Origin: Mikania micrantha
Taxonomy: Eukaryota; Streptophyta; Magnoliopsida; Asterales; Asteraceae
Length of the DNA: 64,000 bases
Direction: 5' to 3'
Assembly: GCA_009363875.1 (NCBI GenBank)
Contig: CM018691.1
Coordinates: forward strand, 5,208,001 to 5,272,000
Each line of letters opens with the position of its first letter. Position 1 is the first letter of the stretch. The position numbers were made by a program, and so were the translations under genes. Below, in pieces: positions 23,367 to 34,819 of the stretch. The notes under the pieces were generated by a model, which worked only from the letters and a program-made list of their open reading frames with translations, searched no databases and had not been told where the DNA came from.

Positions 23367-24205
23367 TAATTAAACGCAAACTAATGCAGAGTTAGACTGT
23401 TAGTACCAGTTACGAGGGATTTTACTACAGTAAGACGTCAGGTGAGTTCTAGACGCCCTATTTTTATGTTTAATGTTTTGGGCTGGCATACATGCTTAAC
23501 GTTATGTTTATGATATTATGTACTTATGATGATGAGGAATGAATAATGATATGTTATGACTAGGTATGCACGTTTACGTGTAGGCATGATTTGTGCATGA
23601 AGATACGCTAAGTATGATGAGTGCGTACTAGTAAGATATGATGATGAGCTATATGATAAAACGTTATTACGTTTGTTGTAGATTTTAAGCTATGATGAAA
23701 TCCTAGGCTGCTAGGATGAAGGCATGATGTATGATGCGATGAATATGTTCTATTGTAACCTGTAAGTGATGCCATGAGGTTATGACATGATACTAGCATA
23801 ATGTAGAATGATGATTCCTATGTTATTAGGAAATTGACATGATGACGCAGTGCTAGCATGATATGTTTAGGATGCTTTGATGACATGATGATAAAGATGC
23901 TAGCATGAGATGTTAGGATATGATATGTGCCTTGCTGCTAGGGCAGAATGCTATGATGATAAGATGCTAGTATGAAAAGTTTATGACTGCCTGAATGGTA
24001 TGATGATGTGATGAAATGATACTGGCATGACATAATATGATGATTCCTAAGATGTTAGGACAACGTAATGATGTCATGATGATAAGAGACTAGCATGCAA
24101 TGTTATGATGTTATAATGAATACGATGAATGATCATATGACGCTAGTGTGTCATGAATGATGAAGGAATGATGTTCCTATACGTGTTATAGGAAGATGAA
24201 TGAAT

Positions 24206-24350
24206 GAGAGTCAACCAGGACTATAACTGGGTATGAGAGTCAACCAGGACTATAACTGGGTATGAGAGTCAACCACGACTATAACTGGGTATGAGAGTCA
24301 ACCACGACTATAACTGGGTATGAGAGTCAACCACGACTATAACTGGGTAT
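24206..24350. repeat. 29-bp tandem repeat, five units, in LTR B
   Basis: Units start at 24206, 24235, 24264, 24293 and 24322, each beginning GAGAGTCAACCA and ending ACTGGGTAT. Units 1-2 read CCAGGAC and units 3-5 CCACGAC, so the array grew in two steps. The region just upstream (23780-24180) is rich in GATGATG and CTAGCATGA words. Confidence 0.9.
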
Positions 24351-25178
24351 GGAGTCTTATGCCGGTATAAGCCCACTGTTAAAAACAGTGGATATGATGA
24401 GGACAATGGTCCTGATGATGTAAATGAATGTATGTTATGAGTATGAATATGTGATGTATGAATGATGTATGTAAAGAAATCTTGTAACGGTACGAGATGT
24501 CAACTTCGGTTGACAGCTAAAGAAATCTTATGCATGCATGAGTTATCAGCTGCGGGTTGATAGTTATAGAGTCTCGTGCCGCACAAGCCTGTCTGACTTC
24601 AGGTCAGCAGTTGATGGCGAAGTTCTTTCGCCGTATGATTGATGTTATGATGTCATGTATGTTATGTATATGAAATGTGTTATGTTCAGGGTGATTGAGT
24701 CTGTTGATTTTGGTCAACAGTGAATGCTAATGTTTTGTGTACAGTAAAGATTTTATTTTTATGAAAACTAGAACTCACCAGCGTAAGCTGACTTGATTTA
24801 GCATGTATGTCAGGTTAAGCTTTGGTCAGAGAAGGTATGGAGCTCAGGTATTCGGATAAAGAGAGTCCGGTGGCATTGGCAATCGTTTATGTTTTAATTC
24901 AGACATTTACTCATGTTTGACATTATGTTTAAGTTCCGCTGCATGTTTATGAAAGTTTTTAGTTAAAGAGCTATGTGTTATGACGAGACCAACGTACGTG
25001 GGGTCGCCCGGAACCGGGGCCTCACACAATCCTCATGAAATACCTAGGTTAATGATCAACTAATCATTGGTTGTGTTATTCACACTAGTTCTGGAAATGG
25101 TAACCCTCACACTAGCCAAATTAAGCAAGCATGGAGCTCGGACACTGGTTAGGGCAGCGAACCTATTGCCCTAACCCT

Positions 25179-25662
25179 TAGGTTCGGCTGCAGTTAAGGA
25201 AGATAGGGTTCGGCTAAATCCCTAATGGTCCTAGGCTCGTATAAAGGTTCGGTTCCTCCATGCATGCAAGTTCTTAAATCTGCTAGGGTTCGACCACTTG
25301 TAAGTTTCACATGAAAATGGTTCGTTCCTCCTAAGGTTCGGCTGATTCAAGAGGTGACACTTAGGTTCGCTGCTGGTGGGGATGTGCAAGGGTTCGGCAG
25401 CCAGTAAGGGTTCGTGACATGATGAACATAGGTTCGTTGCATCGTTCTATGGTTCGGTGGTTAACTAAGGTTCAGCTGAAGAGGGTTCGGCCTGCAAGGA
25501 AGGTTCGGTGAGTGTGATAGGTTCGTCATCATGGGTTCGCCATGCAAGGTTCGGGCGGTTCTAACTCAGGTTCGTTGCAGGCATGCTCCAGGTTCGTTGC
25601 AGAAGTAATAGGTTCGGCTCAGGGTTCGTTGCAGAGAGGTTCGTGGCTGATAGGGTTCGCCA
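25179..25662. repeat. Dense GGTTCG array in LTR A
   Basis: About 23 copies of GGTTCG, mostly AGGTTCGGCTG or AGGTTCGTTGC, occur in under 500 bp, all in one direction and spaced about 10-35 bp. The sequence between copies is not conserved. On the assumed sense strand of A they read CGAACC. Confidence 0.75.
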
Positions 25663-26740
25663 CCCTCTCCTTCGACCCACTTGTGATCCACGAACCTGCG
25701 TCTTCTCTTCCTTGTTTACAGCTTCAACCTGTTACAATCTCATCCCCAACAATACCTAATAGTACATTCTCCTTCATCTAAGTGTTTTTAAGTGTTTAAT
25801 ACCGATTCTAATCGCAAGACAACGTGAACTCGTGAAAACCCTATAAAAACCGAAAATAAAATGGATTTTTACCTTGGATTTCGTGGACGAAATTTCACAA
25901 TGCTTGTACTTCTGAAATCTATACGATAAGAGGAACGTCTTGGCACCAAATTTGCTTGAATCCACCAAGGATTGGGCTTCCAAATCTTAGAAAGAAGATT
26001 GTTTCTTGAATGAGAACTAGAGAGAGATATAGACGAATTTGAGTGAAAAATGAGGGAAAATGGTGGTGGTTGTGACATTAATGTCACATTAAATGTGGGA
26101 TAAAATACCCACTCGTTCGGTCTCGTTCGGTTTCGCGTAAAATGCCGGCTCGTATAGTCTTCGCGACAAAATGAAACAATTTAAAAATAGAATTCATTTA
26201 ATTATTTTAGGTTGTGATTCCTAATAAATTAACTAATATCTTCTGTTTATTTTAAATTTAGAATATTAATTTATTGTTTAAATCGAAATGTACGGTCGTC
26301 GCGCGTATTCGTTCGAATCGTCACCCGTACGAACACGGCGATAACTATACCTTTCAATCTTGTTTTCTAAATATAGAATATCATTCAGAACGTTAAACTT
26401 TCAGATTTATTCGTACAGATCGTCACCTATACAAATATCCCGTCAATTTAGCATTCACGTAACAATATTCGTGTGTTTTGTTCTTTAAAGTCTCACATAC
26501 GTTTATACATAATAATTCCTAAACAAGTAATCACATGATGGTTCTGTATTGTCAAAGAATTATCTGACTCAAGAACCCTATTTCTGAACTTTGTTTTCTG
26601 AATTGAATCTGAACTGTGATTTGATAACATGTAGTGAAAATGACATGAAATTGATAACTGAAATATGTACCTGATTTACTGTTCATGTACTGTAGAGATC
26701 ACTGTTTCGGTGACGGTTCCGGCACTGATGTTACAAGACC

Positions 26741-29610
26741 AAATAGAGTGCTGGCTTCTAAACTCAAGGCTGTTAAGGAAGCCTTAAAAAGGTGGACAGC
26801 TGAGCAAAGATCAATAAATGAATCTAATCTGTTGGCCCTTAAACAGGCCTCGAATCACTATGATAAGGTTGCAACGACTCGTTCTTTAACTAGTGATGAA
26901 TTGGATGATTGGGCTGCAACAAGACTTGATATTTCTGGCCTTGAAACAATAAAGAAGGATGATTTGAAACAGAAAGCAAGGTGTAAATGGGCAAAATTGG
27001 GAGACGAAAATAAAGCTTTCTTTCATGGGATTTTAAAGGTAAATACGAAAAGTAACATGTTAAATGGAATGTTTATTGATGGGGAGTGGTGTATTGACCC
27101 TAGTAGAATTAAGGAGGCAATATGGTCTTTCTACAGTAGGAAGTTTGCTGAACCAAATGTCAATCGGCCCCATTTTATCTGCCCACTGTCTCGGGTCTTG
27201 TTTGATGAAGAAGCTACAAAGCTTGAGGTCCCATTTACTAGAACGGAGATAAAAGAAGCGGTATGGGATTGCGGTGGTGATAAAAGCCCAGGGCCAGATG
27301 GGTTTAATTTCACTTTTCTTAAAAAATTCTGGCCTCTATTGGAGAATTATTTTAACAAAGTTTTAAGTTCTTTCTATTATGATGGGAAAATCTCAAGGGG
27401 TTGTGGATCTTCCTGCATAACTCTGGTTCCAAAGATTGATAGCCCAACAAATTTATCTTATTACCGGCCAATAAGTCTTATTGGTTGCATTAGTAAAGTA
27501 ATCTCAAAGGTCTTGGCAAATCGGTTCAAGAAAGTGATGAATTCGGTAATAACAGAAACACAAACGACTTTTTGTCTGGACGGAACATTACTGATGGTGT
27601 TTTGATAGTAAATGAAGTTATCTCATGGTTGAAAAAATCTAAAAAGAGGGCCCTTTTATTTAAGATTGACTTTGAAAAAGCATTTGATTCAATCTCATGG
27701 GATTTCTTGGATTCATTCTTACACAAAATGAGATTTCCTGGTAGATGGAGAAGTTGGATTAAGGGGTTCCTCGAGTCATCTAGAGCATCGGTTTTCGTAA
27801 ATAGCTCGCCCACTATTGAGTTCCTGTGCTCAAGGGGCCTTAGGCAGGTAGACCCGTTGTCACCTTTCCTCTTTATTATTTTAATGGAGGCATTTAGCTG
27901 TATGTTCAGGCGAGCTAGCGAGACTGGAATCTTTACGGGCTTAAAACTACCAAACGATGGGCCTGCTCTTAGCCACCTATTATTTGCTGATGATGCATTG
28001 ATTCTAGGAGAATGGTCTTCTCTTAATGTAATAAATCTAAGAAGGTTGTTAAGAGTTTTCTATATGGTCTCCGGCCTTAAGGTGAATTTAAGTAAGTGTG
28101 ACCTGGTTGGGCTTAATGTGGGAAATGGAGATGTTGCAAATGCAGTTGTTAGACTACGGTGTAAGGTGGGAGGCCTGCCTTTCACTTATCTTGGCCTAGT
28201 GGTCGGATCTAATATGAATAAGGTTGTTAATTGGTTACCGGTTATAAAAGTTTTTGAAAGGAGACTGTCATCATGGAAAGCAAAATCTCTATCATTTGGG
28301 GGGAGGATCACTCTTATCAACTCTGTCCTAAATAGCCTTCCTTCATACTACTTCTCTTTGTACAAGGCACCAATCAAAGTTATTGAATCTTTAGAAAATA
28401 TAAGGAGGTCTTTTCTATGGGGAGGAAGTGAAGAAAAAACAAAAATCCATTGGGTTGGATGGGAAAAAATTACAGCACCAAAAATATGTGGGGGCCTGGG
28501 ATTGGATCACTTAGAGATATAAACTTGAGCTAGATGGTTTCAATTTGAACCTCCACCACCACTTTGATAGAAAGTTGAAAGTGAAAGGTGTAATTAGAGG
28601 TCTAATTATGGGGCCATGTAATTAGAGGGATACATAATATTCTCCCTATGGGTGCGATTGTCCCATTAAAACCAAACATGACAGGTGTATGGAGGCATAT
28701 AGCAAAAGTGGATATCGACTTGCACAAAAGAGGAGTAAACCTTCGGCTTTTCTTTCAAGGACTATTGGGAAATGGCTTAATGTTGGCTTTTTGGACTGAC
28801 TTATGGTGTGGTGAGCTCCCATTATGTTTCAAATACCCTAGCCTGTTTAAATTGGAAGCCTTAAAATCATGCAGGGTCAATGAGAGACTGCTACAACAAA
28901 ATGGTGAAATAATTCTTAAGTGGCAATGGAAAAGAGACTCCTTGAATCAACAGGAGGTGGAGGAACTAGAAGAGTGCAATGTTCTTTTGCAGAATGTGGT
29001 GTTGGGAGATGATAATGACAAGTGGGCTTGGCAGGGGTCTAAAGACGGTGTGTTTTCAGTTAGTGCCCTCAAAAACCGCATATATGAAGCCACTACAGAT
29101 CCACCCGCATACGTTTTCCATTGGAGTAAATGGGTCCCGATTAAGGTGAATGTGTTTGCTTGGAGGGCTGAAATGGGTAGGCTCCCTGCTAGGGATGGTC
29201 TCGCGCGAAGGTTACCCATGATACAGACCGTGGTCTGTCCTCTTTGTGGAAATGTTGAAGAGTCTACGATTCATTTCTTTACCGGTTGTGAGGTAGCGTT
29301 GGAACTTTGGCAAATATATTTCCCTGTGGTGTAAAATCCCCCTATCTATGCATTTGAGGTTAGGGACCATTTTGTTATGCATAAACTCCTCCCTGTTGGG
29401 GCTTCCAAGAGGGAGATAATCCATGCGATCATATTAACCGGGTGTTGGTGCTTATGGAAGATAAGAAACCAAGTGGTTTTCAATAATCTTAGTCCAACGA
29501 CGAGAAGTCTGGTTGTAGAGGTTAAGAGACTAAGCTTTCTGTGGGTAAAAAACCGGGCGAACAAGGAGTTATGGAGTTGGGAGGATTGGAAGTCCTTTCG
29601 TATTGTTTAA
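26741..29610 (+). pseudogene. LINE reverse transcriptase, zinc-finger region and C-terminus (broken)
   Basis: The frame runs from the linker (ASKLKAVKEALKRW) through GDKSPGPDGFNF and YYRPISLIG, typical LINE reverse transcriptase blocks. A frameshift near 27570-27585 moves it to a second frame starting about 27575. That frame holds FKIDFEKAFDSISW, RGLRQVDPLSPFLF (the usual RQGDP glycine is V here) and the catalytic FADDALI. It stops at 28522. After a damaged gap, a third frame (28648-29334) carries the zf-RVT region (WVPIKVNVFAWRAEMGRLP, then CPLCGN with a distal H and C). A final frame at 29377-29610 has CWCLWKIRNQVVF, typical of the LINE C-terminus. The breaks mean it cannot make a full protein. 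Flanking AT content is higher than in the element. Confidence 0.9.
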
Positions 29611-29718
29611 TGACTGTACGTTTTGTATTTGGTGAGTGTTTTCTTTATGTTTGGTGTTTGTATTTTGCTAGCAGCTTGCTAGTTTGGTGTTTTTAATAAT
29701 ATCCGTTGTTCAAAAAAA

Positions 29719-29733
29719 AGTATATTAACTTTA
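29719..29733. repeat. LINE target-site duplication, right copy
   Basis: An exact copy of 8231-8245 directly follows the LINE poly(A) run. It marks the right edge of the nested block. Confidence 0.85.
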
Positions 29734-32700
29734 AGAGTTAGGCCCGTTTAAGATTGCTTGTTTAACTTTAAAAGGACTTTTTGTTAAAAATAGTTACTAA
29801 CTTATGATCTTTTGAAATAAAGTTTTTAAAAATATGTTTTGATCAAATTTTGATATATAAGAAGTCAATAAGTTGACAAGTTAAAAAAATTATCATTATT
29901 TTAACTTCCATTAAAAAGTTATTTCTAAAAGATAGATTTTTTAGCTCTTGAAAACAACTTTTCTTTCGTTACCCAAAAAATTAAAATAAAAAGTCCTTTT
30001 GATATTAATAAACATTATTTTGATGAAATATTTATAAATCTACCACTGATTATATTTGGTTGGTGTACTTCTTGTTAGGCCATAGTCGGGAGATTTTGTG
30101 TAAATATGAGATTGTATATAATAGAGACGGATGCCACATATATATTGTCATCAAAACATGTTGTTGATCAATAGTTAGTTATTTTAGATATTGGGAATCT
30201 AGAGATGATAAATATGAGGACGTATTGACACCTAGATGTTTGTGTGAATCCGAGCGTGAAATGGTTATGCTATGATAATATAGTGCACATGTCATATTTG
30301 TAAATTGATCAATATATCTAAACAACACTTCTTCACGTTTGGTATGTGACATTGCTTATGTTAGTAAGATTCATTTGGTACTAAAGAACTTATATGGTAC
30401 AATCATCTTGAATTTGTTCAGTTCACATGTCAATGCACACATACAACATTGTTATGCTAATAAATACAAATACAGGAGACTAATTTTGTAATTCTTATGA
30501 AAATTACAAATGATTTGATTAGTTAGGCTTTCCTGTTTAATACAATAATAATAAAAAACATAGGTAGTTTAGTTTTTTTGATCTATCTCTAGTTTCTTCT
30601 ATTTTTAGCTAATAATTGTATCAATTTGTGGAGGACAACCATAGAGTTAACCCTGTGGCGTGACACGTGTTGAATTTACACAATACATTTAGCATGCCAG
30701 ATATAAAAGCATCATAATCATAAAAATAAAAAGCCAAGTTTATTCAATTTATAAACAATTAACACAAACATTATTGCTATTTTGATCATCTTTGTCCTTT
30801 TGCTACAACAAACAATCAACTTTTCTAATATACATGTTAAAATAAACCATCTATTTGTCATAAGTTATAAGTTTATGACATGTTTGAAAACATGTTCAAC
30901 ACCATATCATATCATTTGAAATATATGTAAAAACAACAGTGTACATAACAAACTGTTCAATCGAATGACAAAGACAAATTCTACTCAAGCCTTATGTTGA
31001 AGATATCATGTTAATTTCTAAGTGATCCTTGTCACTTTTCCTTATCATTACAATGTGACACTTGCTCCTTTAAAATCCTTAGTTTTTTAGTTAAAAATAA
31101 GCCAAATATATTATAAAACTTTATAACTAATGTCATTTCACATGTCTAAATAAAACATTTTATAATCTTCTTGACACATTATTGTGCCAAACATTTGAAA
31201 ACTATTGCTTTGCACATAACCAGCACAAACGATTTTCAAAACATTCAATGATATGCAATTATGTTTATTCATTTACAAAACGTTTTCATGACAATTAAAT
31301 TTGTAAAATCACTTTCAATACCATTCCATGACATTTTTAACCGTGCCAAATTCATTTCAAAATCATTAAAAAAATTTATACAAAATGTTGTTTGTTCACA
31401 AAACAACTTTCAACTTTAAGCAATATCTAAGTATAAACAACATTCAAACATTTATCACAAATATTTTAAAGCATGAAAATGCCCAAAACATATTTAAAAT
31501 GCCATCATACAACTTGTATGAAAATACGTCGACTTATTATAATTGTACATTTCCTAATCACATGTTATCCCATCAATTGGGTAAGCAACATGCATACTCT
31601 TCTAGCATAAACTTTATTCATCAGGAGATTCATGGTTTTTTCAAACAAAAAATAAAGTTTGTATATGATGACTTACTTGAAAAAAACTTGATCGTAAATG
31701 ACACGAGTTGAGTTGATTTGTTTTGTGGTTGAGTCATGCCCTAGCAAGGGTTTGGCTCGGAATGTGGCTTGTCTTGCTGGCTCAGGTCATGACTCGAATT
31801 GTTTTATTGGTTAAATTAGATTAAATTACATAATACACACGCATGTGTATATATATCTATACATTCGCTTTGTTATATTTACAAAAAAAATGATAAACCA
31901 ATATAAAGGAACAATGATCATAATTAAAAAATTGATAACGAGCTGGCTTAAGATTATAAAAATTACAAAATTTAAAAAACTAGTTGGTTCATGTTTTATG
32001 CGAGCTAAGCTTGTCAAGGCTCAAGTTTGACTCATTTACAACCCTGTACGAGTATCCAACCCATTAATTTCATGTACATAATATGTGTGTGACTTTGTGT
32101 TTGAGTTCATTAGGTTACCATGTCGCATACAACTTTATCATAATCTATTTAACATAAAAATTAATATAACATAATTTAAAGAGATTTCATTTACTAACAG
32201 AGTAACACTTCTTTAGGGTTTTTACTATACTGATCCTTCTTGTATGACTCTTAATCACCTCCTCACTCTTTTTTCTAATAGTAAAACCTAGATTACTTAA
32301 TATGACTCAACTTGCGTTACCAAGTTTACCCGTGATAGCTTTGGCACACCAAAATATTACTAAAATTTTTTCAACACACAAGTGAATGCTAAAAACAAAT
32401 CCCTTATGAGGAAGAATTTTTCATACCTTTTCTCCTCTATCTCTCTTATAGAGAAATTTGATGTGTGTCAAATGAGATGTATAGCGTACATTGTACACGC
32501 GTCTGATAAATAGTTTAACGACTAATACATGTGTCAAATAGTGATTAGTTGCAAGACATGTGACGTCATAAGATTGCATTGAGTGGTATATCAATAATGT
32601 CACATAACCGTATACAAGTATTACAAGCATAAATGTGTATGACATTCATATGGCACCCATACAATTCATATGAGCTATATTGATTTATCTCATTTTGCCA

Positions 32701-34105
32701 CTCAAGTTTAATTTATTAGCATAATTGATTTTTCATCTTCTAAATTCTTTACACCAAAACAGCCTTCTTGTTATATATATTTTTTTATGAATCTCTAGAT
32801 ATTATTAACAAAGATGAAAGATTACAATAAACTGGCAGGTAAACGGACAACTAGTTGTGCCACAACCCCCTTTTGAATTGCAAATCTAATTCTACTATAT
32901 ATGAAGTTTAAGTATTTATAATTATGTTATAAGCAAATATGATATTTTGTAAGTTTAAACAAAGACATAAAAGAAAACATGTCTTAATACTCACCTTATG
33001 GAGTATCATTGTCTTCAAACCACAAGGTATTAGGTTCCAATTTGAGCATCCATAATATTTTTTTGTTCATTTTTTGATATGCTTTTTTTTTTTTTTTATC
33101 AAATTTGTTTTCGTTGTTTTTAATACACATTCTTGTTTTCTGTCGCTTATTTCTTACCACAAAGTGACATTTGCCATTTTTTTAAATATTTCACAAGTAT
33201 CAGTTTTACTTTTTAGCGATATTTTATTTGATTTTATATTTTTTGTTAACCGTGATAAAATTGGTCGAGTCATTTACGACATTGAATGAGCAAGCTCCAT
33301 TTGGTTGGTACAAAACCAAAATTAGATATATACAAATATCCCATGTAAGTAGAGTTATATGCAAATATACCGGTCATTGAACCAAAAGTCTTGCCAGGTT
33401 CATCTTTGAAACTTGTTTAAGAATCGAATAACATCATCATATATGCTTAAAAATACTAAAAAAATTATAAAGTTATAAATGTATGTTAACCAAACATAAT
33501 CATGTTTAAAACAAACATGTCTTAAACTAAACAAACAAAATAAAAAAAGTAAACAAAACATTTCAAGTTTAAATCAACTTATTTTAACAAACTTAATCAA
33601 AATGCAAATAAAATTTGTAAACAAACAAACAAATTTCTATTCAAGTGAGCATATCAACAAAACCCAAGTCTAAACTTATATAACATCCAAATCATCATCA
33701 TCATTAAGTGTAAACACATGCTCGTTATCTTCAACATCTACACTTCAACTCTTTTTTAGAACGACTAACAAACGAAACCTCTAATCATACATTTAAATGT
33801 ACATCTTTTGCAAACTCTTTATATTACATGAAGACAGTAGAGGTGGGAACCGTTTTTTTTAACCGGTTCCTGTTTTGGTCAACAAAGTAAAGATTTGGTT
33901 CCGGTTAGGTTTGAATCTTTGACCAGTTCTAGTTATGGTTTTGGCTGGGTAAATGTCTGGTAATTCCAGATCCGGTTATGACTTATCTAAGAAACTGAAA
34001 CCTCCGGTACCCATTGGTTCATGTTGGTTCCAGTTCTACTTGGATAGTCGGTTTATATTCTGAAAATGGTTTATTTGCCCGCCTCTTATCAATGGTGTAC
34101 TATTG
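29734..34105. other. Intergenic, AT-rich, with decayed repeats
   Basis: I see no gene here. Frames up to about 108 codons (for example 31385-31711) show AT-biased composition and no domain. Decayed hAT-like words occur at 31690-32046, ending GACTCATTTACAACCC. GGTTCCGGTT-type repeat words occur at about 33846-34030. No RNA gene was recognised. Confidence 0.45.
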
Positions 34106-34109
34106 TAAT

Positions 34110-34720
34110 TAGGGGTGTTAATGAGCCGAACCCAGCCGAGCCAGGGGTCAGCTTGGGCTCGGCTTGTATTTGAACCGAGCCTGGCTCGGCACGGCTCGAA
34201 TTGTAAACTGAGCCTGAAATCTAGGCTTGGACTCGGCTCGTTTTTAACCAAGCTGGCTCGATTCGGCTTGTTTTTGGCTCGGTTTTTACATAAGAAATTT
34301 AATATTTGAATTGCATTCACCTCAACTCGGCTTGGGTCGTTTTTTGCTCGGTTTTTACATAAAAGAAGAGGCGTAGATTTAGGAATTATGAATTAGTGGA
34401 GCACATGAGAACTGAGATTCATTTCGTATTTCCGTCCTTTATTCTTTTATTTATTTTTTTATTTTTATTTTTTAACATAATTACAAAATAACACCAAAGT
34501 ATATTCATTAGTGAAAGTAATCCTATAGTTTTATATTTTAGTATAAAATGTTGTACAAACGAGCCGAGCGACTAGTCGAGCCAGCCCTGGCTTGGACTCG
34601 GCTCGGTTACAAAACGAGCCGGCTCGGCTCGTTACAAACGAGCTTTATTCGAGCCGAGCTTTATCCAAACTTTTTTCGAATGAGCTACGAGCCGAATCCG
34701 AGTTTAAAACTTTTTATACA
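34110..34720. repeat. Decayed hAT-like MITE(s) rich in GAGCCGAGC
   Basis: It begins TAGGGGTGTTAATGAGCC, close to the terminus of the MITE at 6894. It carries many GGCTCGGCT words up to about 34280 and again at 34560-34700, with AT-rich DNA between. The right terminus and an 8-bp duplication were not found, so it may be two overlapping relics. Confidence 0.5.
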
Positions 34721-34819
34721 TACCTAACCGTGGTCTGTAATGCAAGGCATCGAGACCAAGCCCAAATCCAAGACAAGCCCAAGCCCATTAAATCTAGGTA
34801 CAAATATGCCGGATTCCTT

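Larger units (their letters stand above)
10732..25026 (+). mobile_element. Solo LTR B (about 2.9 kb without nested DNA)
   Basis: It begins TGTAACACCCG at 10732 and ends GGGGCCTCACA at 25026, with CAATC duplicated on both sides. Excluding element C, its length is 1245 bp (10732-11976) plus 1655 bp (23372-25026). No primer-binding site, polypurine tract or protein domain is present, so it is a solo LTR. The GGGGCCTCACA end looks like the 3' end of chromovirus LTRs, hence plus orientation. It holds GC-rich short palindromes near 10996-11115 and a 29-bp tandem repeat at 24206-24350. Confidence 0.8.
8454..26735 (-). mobile_element. Solo LTR A (about 4.0 kb without nested DNA)
   Basis: The ends are TGTCACACCCCG at 8454 and GATGTTACA ending at 26735. 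The 5-bp repeat AGACC flanks it at 8449-8453 and 26736-26740. Without the nested block, the LTR is 8454-10731 plus 25032-26735, 3982 bp. I found no second LTR, primer-binding site or coding domain, so it is a solo LTR left by recombination. The left end matches the end of element C (TGTCACACCCCC), which suggests minus orientation. A is a large non-coding LTR, likely from a Ty3/gypsy element; the family assignment is inference. Confidence 0.8.
8246..29718 (+). mobile_element. 5'-truncated L1-type LINE, split by nested LTR elements
   Basis: The LINE occupies 8246-8453 and 26741-29718, about 3.19 kb in all. The 18.3 kb between is the nested LTR block A/B/C plus one copy of its target duplication. 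Reading across the insertion point restores one frame from the end of the endonuclease domain into the linker before the reverse transcriptase. The element begins in the endonuclease region, so its 5' ORF and most of the endonuclease are missing. It ends in an A run at 29712-29719 and is flanked by a 15-bp target duplication. Frame breaks make it non-functional. Confidence 0.88.

Noticed and set aside
8454..26735. Solo LTRs A and B as gene-bearing loci
   Set aside because: Frames inside them (for example 25542-25781 and 10869-11163) come from repeated words and GC islands. No domains are present, and ends plus duplications define them as LTRs.
31385..31711. 108-codon plus frame
   Set aside because: Asn/Phe/Lys-rich from AT-rich DNA, no domain.
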